Assembly: GCA_023254365.1 (NCBI GenBank)
Contig: JALRLQ010000049.1
Coordinates: forward strand, 1-11,359
Length of the DNA stretch: 11,359 nt
Direction of reading: 5' to 3'
Origin: Candidatus Poseidonia sp.
Lineage (GTDB): Archaea; Thermoplasmatota; Poseidoniia; Poseidoniales; Poseidoniaceae
Positions 5,430-11,359 of this stretch are shown piece after piece. A model generated the notes under the pieces. That model saw only the letters and a program-made list of their open reading frames with translations, did not search any database and was not told where the DNA came from. The translations under genes were made by a program, and so were the position numbers. Within the stretch, counting starts at the first letter, position 1, and the number at the start of each line of letters is the position of its first letter.

Positions 5430-7071
5430 AGTGCCTGAACAAGCGATGTCCAGTAAACAGCATGGCCACGCCTCGTGCGTTGGCTTCATCGATCACCTCT
5501 TGGTCACGGATGGAACCTCCGGGTTGCACGATGGCAATGGCCCCTGCGTCGGCCGCTTGCTCCAATCCATCCTTGAAAGGGAAAAAGGCGTCCGAAGCCA
5601 GCACGCAATTCGCTGCTCGCTCGCCAGCACGGCGTGCGGCAATGCGCACCGCCTCCACCCGGCTTGTTTGGCCCGGGCCAATGCCCACCGTCGCCGTGCC
5701 TTGAACCATCACGATGGCGTTGGATTTGACTTGCTCACAAACACGGACAGCGAACTTCATGCTTTCGAGTTGCTCGGGTGTGGGTTCAACCTTCGTGACC
5801 GTGGTCGCTTTGGACCAATCGATGATGGGGGGCTCTTCGGTTTGCACCAACACACCGCCTTCAATGGGCTTGCGAACCACTTGGCGAACGAGTGGCGCCA
5901 AGCGGTCGTTGGGTGATTGGATGGTCAGAAGGCGTCGATTCTTCTTCGCCATGAGTGCGGCCTTGGCTTCCGCTGTATAACCCGGTGCCATCATCACTTC
6001 AACGAACAAGTCGCCAACGGCTTCAGCCGTGGCAAGCTCAACGAGTTCATTGAAGCAAATGATGGAGCCGAAGGCCGACTCGGGGTCGCTGGCCAGCGCC
6101 ATTTCAAACGCTTCCAATTGTGTTGCACCAAGGGCTGCGCCGCATGGATTGTTGTGTTTGACAATCACACATGCGTGGGGGGTGTTTGGCCACTCGTCGG
6201 TTGACAGCGACCTGCACAGACGGAGGGTGGCATCGGCATCGCTGTAATTGTTGTACGACATGGCCTTTCCACCCTCGACGTGAGCGGTCACCAGCGTGTC
6301 ACCGTTCGCCGAGGTATCGTGGTCCGCGTAGAGGGCGGCCGCTTGATGGCCGTTCTCACCGTAACGCAAGGTGGAGTCCAAGTGACTGGCCGAAAGGATG
6401 CTGTTGGGAAGTTTGTCCCGTTGCGCCTCCATTGATGGTTCAGCAGCTGGGTCACCCACGACACGGCGATGCAATTCCTGAGCGATGGCCACATCGTACG
6501 ATGCGGTGTGCTCAAACGCTTCCAACGCCAGTGAGCGACGAAGTTCCATCCCAACATCAACCACGTTGTTGGCGTTCTGCAAGGCGGCCAGAATGTCGTT
6601 GTAGCGTTGTGGATTGGTGGCGATCAGGACGTGTTGATGGTTTTTCGCCGAGGCCCTGACCATGGTTGGACCTCCGATGTCAATCATTTCGAGCAAGGCT
6701 TCGTCGTCCATGGGAGGGTCTTGGGCGGCGGCATCGCCAAATGGATACAGATTGCACGCCACCACGCGAATGGGAGCATACCCCAATCGCTCAAGTTCCT
6801 CTGCGTCGTCTTCTTGGTGCAAACGAGCGAGGAGTGGTCCGTGAATGGCCGGATGAAGCGATTTCACGCGCCCGTCGAAAATCTCGGGGTGCTGTGTGAT
6901 GTCGGCGACCTTGGAGACAGCGAGTCCGGCTTGCGAAAGCACGCGGGCCGTGCCTCCCGTTGAGACCAGTTCGAAGCCCAGGTCGGCCAGCGCCTTGGCA
7001 AATTCGACGATGCCGGTTTTGTCCCAAACGCTGAGCAAGGCTCTGGGCGGCGGCTGTTGGATGGTGCTCAT
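5428..7071 (-). CDS. purH: Bifunctional AICAR transformylase / IMP cyclohydrolase (PurH)
   Basis: The product is full length at 547 residues (E. coli about 529). The IMP cyclohydrolase domain covers roughly 10-200, with [13 protein letters not shown] (12-24), STGGTAR (37-43), DGRVKSLHP (66-74), NLYPF (107-111) and [15 protein letters not shown] (131-145). The AICAR transformylase domain follows, with LRYGENGHQ (235-243), the catalytic Lys305-His306 in [14 protein letters not shown] (332-337), VKSNAIV (448-454), PFKDG (498-502) and PGGSIRD (517-523), ending in the usual [11 protein letters not shown]. It catalyses the last two steps to IMP, using 10-formyl-tetrahydrofolate. Two small changes from the common motifs are GRVKSLHP (usually KTLHP) and RYGENGHQ (usually ENPHQ or ENSHQ). 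ATG 7071 has no Shine-Dalgarno site. The gene lies 72 bp after the chaperonin gene on the same strand and is coupled to the DUF6356-like gene behind it. Confidence 0.97.
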   Translation of the reverse strand: MSTIQQPPPRALLSVWDKTGIVEFAKALADLGFELVSTGGTARVLSQAGLAVSKVADITQHPEIFDGRVKSLHPAIHGPLLARLHQEDDAEELERLGYAPIRVVACNLYPFGDAAAQDPPMDDEALLEMIDIGGPTMVRASAKNHQHVLIATNPQRYNDILAALQNANNVVDVGMELRRSLALEAFEHTASYDVAIAQELHRRVVGDPAAEPSMEAQRDKLPNSILSASHLDSTLRYGENGHQAAALYADHDTSANGDTLVTAHVEGGKAMSYNNYSDADATLRLCRSLSTDEWPNTPHACVIVKHNNPCGAALGATQLEAFEMALASDPESAFGSIICFNELVELATAEAVGDLFVEVMMAPGYTAEAKAALMAKKNRRLLTIQSPNDRLAPLVRQVVRKPIEGGVLVQTEEPPIIDWSKATTVTKVEPTPEQLESMKFAVRVCEQVKSNAIVMVQGTATVGIGPGQTSRVEAVRIAARRAGERAANCVLASDAFFPFKDGLEQAADAGAIAIVQPGGSIRDQEVIDEANARGVAMLFTGHRLFRH

Positions 7072-7143
7072 GCGGTGGACCCGTTATCGTAGTTGCCCCG
7101 TCCGATGCACTTGAACATAGCGACAAGGGTGTTCGAGGCTTCT

Positions 7144-8727
7144 TCAGTCGCCTCGAGCAGAGATGACTTGGTCGACGCGAAGCAGGCCGCAGGCTGTTTC
7201 GGTAGCAGCCTCGAGAGCATGGCGAAGGGTTTCCGCTGGAAGCCACGCACGAACGATTTCGTCCACCTTCCCGTGTTCGTCGATGCCGGCCGTTGGCATG
7301 CCTGCCCGATGTTGCGCTCGCAGGGCCAAGAGCGTGTCCAATCGATCAACGCCCGCATTTCGGGCCAGCGTTGAAGGGATGCTTTCGAGCGCTCGTGCGA
7401 AGGCTTCCATGGCCAGACGTTCTCGACCTGCGTGTTGTTCGGCGGCCTCTTTGACCGCCAACGAAGCCCGCATGTGGGTAGAGCCGCCCCCGGGCACGAC
7501 CCGGTTGGTGGCCATGGCGAGCGAGGTTGAACGAAGGGCATCAAACAGCCCTCGAATGGCTTCCTCGACCGCTGCGCCGTCGCCTCCACCAACATCCAAT
7601 GTCACCAACCCTGCGTGTTCGCCCACCCGGAGACAAAGGCGTTCCCGCCGGCCGTCCAGGCTTTCCCCGGTCTCAATTTCGAGGGTGGTGAACGAGCCCA
7701 GCGTTGTTTCACTCACGTCTTCGAGGTGGTCGCACATGCTCGCACCCGTCGCTTTGGCGATGTCTTCAATTCCCGAGCGTTCAAGCCCGCCAAGAACAAA
7801 ACATCCTGCGTCGGTGAGTTGATGGAAAATACTCGGCTCAATGGTTCCGGCGCTAAACACCGCTGTTGCACCCGAGGCGAGGACACGTTCTGCTTTGGCT
7901 TGCAGGAGTTGTTCTTTGGCTTCGATAAACCGAAGCCACTGCTGTGCGTCATCGACCTCAATTTCCGAATCCCGGCTGGATTCTTCCTGGTCGAGCGGGC
8001 ACGTGAGGGCCAACACCGTTCCGTTTTCCAATCGACGGGGAAGACGGTCGAGCATCAAGGCGGTGTCAAGAACCAAACCGTCAACCAGTCGGGTATCAAA
8101 CACATTCCCCAGGGTTCGCTTGGCCATCCGGACATCCTCGTAATCGACACCGTCTTCGCCGGAAACCATGGAGAGGGCGTCCACCACCAACCCGGCAAGG
8201 GTGTCTTCACCGGTATCGGACGATGTGCCGTTCATCGCCGTTCGGGCCACCTTGAGAAGGATGGATGGTTCACCATCGCAAGGACGGCTGTGCTGGTCAA
8301 GAACGGTGAGGGTTACGTCCAATGCTTCCTGGAAGCCCTGAATCAGAACCAGTGGGTGCAAACCTCGTTCCAGCAATCGGCCAGCTTCCCGCATCAGTTC
8401 CCCGGCAAACAGGATGCAGCCTGTCACGCCATCTCCGCAGGCTTGTTCCTGTGACTCGGCAAGTTGGACGAAGGCTTTGGCGGCGGGATGTTTGACCAGA
8501 AGTTCGGCGACGATCTTCGCGCCGTCGTTGGTAACAGCGGTCTCGCCGTTGGTCTTGTAGAGCATTTTGTCAAGGCCTTGTGGACCGAAGGTGCCCTGCA
8601 TCAAGTCGCCAAAGGTAACAGCGGCGGTCACCAGTTTCTGCGTTACTTCGACACCGCTGGTCACGGTGGTCGTCGGGCGAACGATCACTACGGGTGCTCG
8701 CCCGCTGCCATCGTTTTGACCAGCCAT
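7144..8727 (-). CDS. Divergent group II chaperonin (thermosome) subunit
   Basis: The product has 527 residues, against about 545 in typical thermosome subunits. Equatorial domain: TFGPQGLDKML (46-56), TNDGA (66-70), CGDGVTG (97-103, canonical GDGTT) and VVPGGGSTHMR (410-420). The intermediate-domain catalytic Asp appears kept as Asp396 in LFDAL. The apical domain (about 205-365) has DTRLVDGLVLD and a helical protrusion region. The C-terminal equatorial part is clear: ARNAGVDRLDTLLALR, GKVDEI and LLRVDQVISAR. Group II chaperonins fold proteins in the cytosol as ATP-driven double rings. Departures from the family: GDGTT to GDGVT, a TLGP-x-G-MDK region altered to TFGPQGLDK with an unusual preceding helix (FGDLMQG), and no GGM-rich C-terminal tail. 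It may be a specialised paralogue beside a canonical subunit elsewhere. ATG 8727 has no Shine-Dalgarno site; CAAAAAC about 25 nt upstream suggests a leaderless start. Confidence 0.92.
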   Translation of the reverse strand: MAGQNDGSGRAPVVIVRPTTTVTSGVEVTQKLVTAAVTFGDLMQGTFGPQGLDKMLYKTNGETAVTNDGAKIVAELLVKHPAAKAFVQLAESQEQACGDGVTGCILFAGELMREAGRLLERGLHPLVLIQGFQEALDVTLTVLDQHSRPCDGEPSILLKVARTAMNGTSSDTGEDTLAGLVVDALSMVSGEDGVDYEDVRMAKRTLGNVFDTRLVDGLVLDTALMLDRLPRRLENGTVLALTCPLDQEESSRDSEIEVDDAQQWLRFIEAKEQLLQAKAERVLASGATAVFSAGTIEPSIFHQLTDAGCFVLGGLERSGIEDIAKATGASMCDHLEDVSETTLGSFTTLEIETGESLDGRRERLCLRVGEHAGLVTLDVGGGDGAAVEEAIRGLFDALRSTSLAMATNRVVPGGGSTHMRASLAVKEAAEQHAGRERLAMEAFARALESIPSTLARNAGVDRLDTLLALRAQHRAGMPTAGIDEHGKVDEIVRAWLPAETLRHALEAATETACGLLRVDQVISARGD

Positions 8728-8778
8728 GGTTCACGGCGGGGGTCGCTTGTTTTTGAACCCTCTATCGGGAACAAGAAC

Positions 8779-10851
8779 TCACTTCTTCTTGGCCGTGGAT
8801 TTGCTCGCAGACTTGGCGTGCGGCCCCAACTTGTGGGCTTTCTGCGCCTCGTTGTTTGACCAGTGATAAGCGAGTTTCAGCAAGTTGAGGTAGTGCTCGT
8901 TGCCGTCCTTCTTCATCTTGTCGTGAAGAACTTCGTTGGACATAAACACATCACCCCACAGTTGTGCTGCGGTTCCCTTGTCGCCCTTGGGCATGTCAAA
9001 GACTTCCCTCGTCGTGGGCTCGAGGTAGGAGCGCCAAACACGGGCAGGGTTGACGGCCATCGTCACTTCGACCACAATTTCATTCTCGTTGATGCCCGTG
9101 CCCGTTTGCCAGGTGTCGTCACCAAGGTCGGCGAGGAACGGAAGACACAGATCCTGAATCGAAAGACTGGTCATCGGGTCGGCGTTGGTCAAGGCAGCGT
9201 AGGCTTCTCGCATTCGGCCACGGTCAGCGCCACGAGCAGCGGTCTGGAAGCGCAACTTGTCGATGGATGTGGGTACGAGGAAGCGAACGTCGGTGTAGTA
9301 CACCAGCGGATTGTCATCAGCGGAATTGAAGATGTGCTCAAATGGAGCCGGTCCGGGTGATTCACCAAGGAGGTCAACCGGATACACCGTCTTCAGGGCG
9401 TTGGTCGCCACAGACTGAACGATTCGGCGCATCAGGCGCTCAGGAGCTGCTGAAACGTCGTTGAAGGTGTCGAGGTACTCCTGCATGTTCAGAATGTCGT
9501 ATCCACGAACGGAAAGAATCGAGTGAACGTTGGGTCCAATCATCTTCTCGCCATCGACATCGGCTTGGCTGATCCAGCGAGAGCCACGAGCCACATCAGA
9601 AGCCGCCACCAAATCAGCGTACGCCTTGAACCGGCGGGTCACGCGGTTCATGAAGTCGGCTTGGTCGAGTTTGGTGAACACGGTCGAGTCGTAGTTCGAC
9701 TTGAGGGCGTGGTCGGCAACTTGGCTGGCGTTGGCGCAGGTCAGCAGGTTGCCTTGGTCGGACGGGTACATGATGAGGCGGCGGCGCTTGGCTGCACCAC
9801 CGAGGGTACCGATTTGTGGGTCGGTGAGCAAGTAGCCGATGGTTGCACAAACTTCGAACAGACGGCTGTATTTGTCTTCGTCGCTGGAGTTACCAATCCA
9901 CTCGTCCAATCCGGGTTCGATGCAGTGGAATTCCAAAGGCACCATCTCGGAACCGGCACCAAAGGCTTGGCGAACGGTCGAGGACTGCATCATACCCATC
10001 ATGGTGTAAAGCGAGGTCTTGCCTGTGGTCAGGAAGACATCGGAAATGCCCTCTTCACCGAACGAAGAACGGCGGTCGGGGAGGTTGACCAAGAGGTTGA
10101 ACGCCGTTGCCGTTTCGCGGTTACCGTTCACAGCAGGCCAAATCCACGTGTTGGGGCGGGTCATCAAGTAACCCGAGGCATCCTTACCAAACCCTGCGGG
10201 GGAGTAGCGAATCCAACCCAATCGGTTGTTGAACGACACGTTTCGGTGCATCAACGAAGGGTAGTAGACGCGGTCGAGCGGGTCGGAATCAGGAACCACA
10301 CCGCGGTGTCCAAGCCCCCAAAGGATAACTTCCCATTCAGCGAATTCCTTGCCTTCTGTGCCGAGGAACAGGTGGTCGTCGTTGGACGTGTCGCCCTCAA
10401 GAATGGCACCGCCCATGCGTTCTTCGTCACCGGTGGAACAAAAGAAGAACGTCTGGGTCGTGAACAACTGCTTGGGCGTCCACATGTTGGCGTTGATGAT
10501 GGTTTTCTGCTTGAGGTAGTCCGAGATGTTCTCGATGCGGCGCTCAAACTTGAACCGGTCGGAATCAATCCACGATGAGCCCAACACGAGGTTCGTGTTC
10601 AACAACTTGGCCTCTGCAGGTCCGATGTAACGGGTGCGAGCATCCGAGCGAGAGTGGTCGGATTCTGGGATCTCTTCCCAGGGGCCTCGTCGCGGGATGT
10701 ACGTCATGAAGGTCTCTGCGTCAAATTTGTCCACTTGAGCTCGCGTCACCACGGCTTCAACTTCGTCCATCAATTTGACATATGTCTCGTTGGGCAAAAT
10801 TCGCCCCGTTTCTTTGAATGCTTTGTCCGATACACTACGATGTTCCCACAT
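8779..10851 (-). CDS. Large protein of unknown function (690 aa)
   Basis: I do not recognise this protein. It has no signal peptide and no clear membrane segment. The composition is that of a folded soluble or structural protein: rich in aromatics and Asn/Asp (FNNRLGWIRYSPAGFG at 207-222, TRPNTWIWPAVNGN at 231-244), with only a few cysteines. There is a short Lys-rich tail (KSASKSTAKKK, 680-690) and helical segments near 20-45, 395-420 and 640-675. GKTS at 277-280 is not a Walker A motif because the upstream Gly is missing. Expression should be strong: ATG 10851 is preceded by TGAGGTGAAATAA, a near-ideal Shine-Dalgarno site that starts in the stop of the acidic membrane protein gene. The chaperonin gene follows after 51 bp. 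The long frame, start context and consistent composition leave little doubt that it is real. A structural or scaffold protein is one possibility, without direct evidence. Confidence 0.85.
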   Translation of the reverse strand: MWEHRSVSDKAFKETGRILPNETYVKLMDEVEAVVTRAQVDKFDAETFMTYIPRRGPWEEIPESDHSRSDARTRYIGPAEAKLLNTNLVLGSSWIDSDRFKFERRIENISDYLKQKTIINANMWTPKQLFTTQTFFFCSTGDEERMGGAILEGDTSNDDHLFLGTEGKEFAEWEVILWGLGHRGVVPDSDPLDRVYYPSLMHRNVSFNNRLGWIRYSPAGFGKDASGYLMTRPNTWIWPAVNGNRETATAFNLLVNLPDRRSSFGEEGISDVFLTTGKTSLYTMMGMMQSSTVRQAFGAGSEMVPLEFHCIEPGLDEWIGNSSDEDKYSRLFEVCATIGYLLTDPQIGTLGGAAKRRRLIMYPSDQGNLLTCANASQVADHALKSNYDSTVFTKLDQADFMNRVTRRFKAYADLVAASDVARGSRWISQADVDGEKMIGPNVHSILSVRGYDILNMQEYLDTFNDVSAAPERLMRRIVQSVATNALKTVYPVDLLGESPGPAPFEHIFNSADDNPLVYYTDVRFLVPTSIDKLRFQTAARGADRGRMREAYAALTNADPMTSLSIQDLCLPFLADLGDDTWQTGTGINENEIVVEVTMAVNPARVWRSYLEPTTREVFDMPKGDKGTAAQLWGDVFMSNEVLHDKMKKDGNEHYLNLLKLAYHWSNNEAQKAHKLGPHAKSASKSTAKKK

Positions 10852-10856
10852 TTATT

Positions 10857-10863
10857 TCACCTC
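10857..10863 (-). promoter_or_regulatory. Shine-Dalgarno site of the 690-aa gene, overlapping the upstream stop
   Basis: The minus strand reads TGAGGTGAAATAAATG. GAGGTGA shares two bases with the TGA stop (10862-10864) of the acidic membrane protein gene and is spaced 6 nt (counted from GAGGTG) from ATG 10851. Confidence 0.75.
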
Positions 10864-11359
10864 AAAATTTCTTCTTTTCTTCTGGAGGGGTCTCTTCCTC
10901 CTCTTCAGAATCGTCTTCGGCCTCTTCCTCAGCCGCTTCTTCGGCCTCGTCTTCAGCATCATCTTCGCCTTCGTCCTCAGCCTCTTCTTCGGCCTCTTCC
11001 ACAGCCTCTTCCTCAGCCTCTTCCTCAGCCTCTTCTTCGGCTTCGTCTTCAGCGTCATCCTCGTCTTCCTCTTCGTCGCGATCTGCGTCGGGGTCGAGCA
11101 TTTCGATCACCGTGTCCTCGGCGGTTTCTTTGGCCACTTCAGCGGCTGCAGCCACAGCGGCTTCTTCGGCCTTGGCAAGAATCTCTTCTTCGCCCATGCG
11201 CTCGGAGGAAGCTTCCTTGAGAATCATGGCTGCGGTAGCTGCCATTGATGCATCCACATACGGGGCGGCCCTGTAGACGTATTGGGCGTAGAGGCCAAGA
11301 GAACCGAGAATGGCACCGGAGGCCATGACCCAGCCGCTGTTGTTTCGCTGGAGGTCGTC
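10862..11359 (-). CDS. Membrane-anchored protein with very acidic repeat tail, 5'-partial
   Basis: The frame is open to the right edge, so the N-terminus is missing; 165 residues are visible. A hydrophobic segment (GWVMASGAILGSLGLYAQYVY) near the start of the visible part looks like a membrane anchor. Next come an Ala-rich helical stretch with AEEAAVAAAAEVAKE and a long tail of about 62 residues that is roughly three-quarters Glu/Asp, ending TPPEEKKKF. Within the tail a small residue (Ala, Gly or Ser) occurs every fourth position thirteen times in a row. An ATG at 11326 is in frame but would begin inside the hydrophobic segment, so the start is probably outside the window. I do not recognise a family. 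The tail is probably an extended or single-helix polyanion. The gene is directly upstream of, and probably coupled to, the 690-residue protein gene. Confidence 0.75.
   Translation of the reverse strand, partial: DDLQRNNSGWVMASGAILGSLGLYAQYVYRAAPYVDASMAATAAMILKEASSERMGEEEILAKAEEAAVAAAAEVAKETAEDTVIEMLDPDADRDEEEDEDDAEDEAEEEAEEEAEEEAVEEAEEEAEDEGEDDAEDEAEEAAEEEAEDDSEEEEETPPEEKKKF
10898..11053 (-). repeat. Imperfect 12-bp coding repeat (acidic tetrads)
   Basis: Thirteen tandem 12-bp units encode small-residue-plus-three-acidic tetrads (mostly A-E-E-E), with two exceptions to the acidic positions (Val in one unit, Ala in another). The coding strand is almost purely purine-rich; the plus strand is a run of cctcttc/cctcagc words. 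Such repeats are prone to slippage and length change between strains. Confidence 0.8.

Noticed and set aside
7068..7120. 15-residue frame whose stop overlaps the purH start (ATGA)
   Set aside because: No ribosome site and no recognisable peptide; the overlap is likely chance, though it could act as a short upstream frame.
7615..8454. 279-codon plus-strand open frame
   Set aside because: Antisense to the chaperonin gene, whose family motifs span the whole region.
10009..10023. Walker A-like GKTS in the 690-residue protein
   Set aside because: The Gly expected five residues before the GK pair is absent (it is Val), and no Walker B motif was seen in context.
9523..10578. 351-codon open frame on the plus strand inside the 690-residue gene
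   Set aside because: It lies wholly antisense to a gene with a strong ribosome site and coherent composition; its own product is low in plausible structure. It is an antisense shadow of GC-biased codons.
10892..11077. Possible CRISPR or noncoding tandem array
   Set aside because: Units are 12 bp, in frame and continuous with a coding sequence, without spacers.
10818..11276. Plus-strand frame rich in Ser/Ala repeats, and a Leu/Arg-rich frame beside it
   Set aside because: Both are reverse readings of the 12-bp acidic coding repeat; the acidic frame with a membrane anchor and coupled downstream gene is the better reading.

Overview
The window looks like chromosomal DNA from a euryarchaeon. 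Two proteins point to archaea: an archaeal-type DnaG with a TOPRIM domain and the typical N-terminal segment, and a group II (thermosome/CCT-type) chaperonin subunit. Some starts have strong Shine-Dalgarno sites matching the archaeal 16S 3' end (GAGGTGA), while others have none and may be leaderless. DNA is moderately GC-rich and densely packed, with bacterial-type folate-dependent purine enzymes (PurN, PurH) next to archaeal information-processing genes. This mix fits an uncultured marine euryarchaeon such as Marine Group II (Poseidoniales). That placement is inference; no rRNA or other marker in the window settles it.

Left part (1-1903, minus strand): dnaG, followed downstream by a membrane protein that runs off the left edge. 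A 216-bp intergenic region (1904-2119) holds an AT-box usable in both directions and two perfect inverted repeats on the dnaG side. On the plus strand (2120-4003) is a tight cluster: a TerB-like two-repeat helical protein, a protein resembling the AlkD/HEAT-like family, a 69-residue helical protein and a MobA-like molybdenum cofactor nucleotidyltransferase. The mobA-like gene runs tail to tail into purN and overlaps it by 53 bp.

Middle (3951-7071): purN (minus) and a YbaN/DUF454 membrane protein (plus) diverge from an 86-bp region with a shared AT-box and a palindrome. The YbaN gene meets a small DUF6356-like membrane protein gene tail to tail, with the two stop codons overlapping. The DUF6356-like gene is translationally coupled to purH. 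PurN and PurH both transfer a formyl group from 10-formyl-tetrahydrofolate in de novo purine synthesis, so the organism should use folate rather than formate/ATP for these steps.

Right part (7072-11359, minus strand, transcribed right to left toward purH): a membrane-anchored protein with an extremely acidic repeat tail (5' end outside the window), a 690-residue protein I cannot assign, then a divergent chaperonin subunit. The first two are coupled by a Shine-Dalgarno sequence embedded in the stop codon. This trio is the least explained part of the window. The 690-residue protein, its acidic membrane partner and the drifted chaperonin may belong together, but the functional link is a hypothesis based on order and spacing. 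No rRNA, tRNA, CRISPR array, insertion sequence or attachment site was seen, and no stretch of more than 300 bp lacks a gene.
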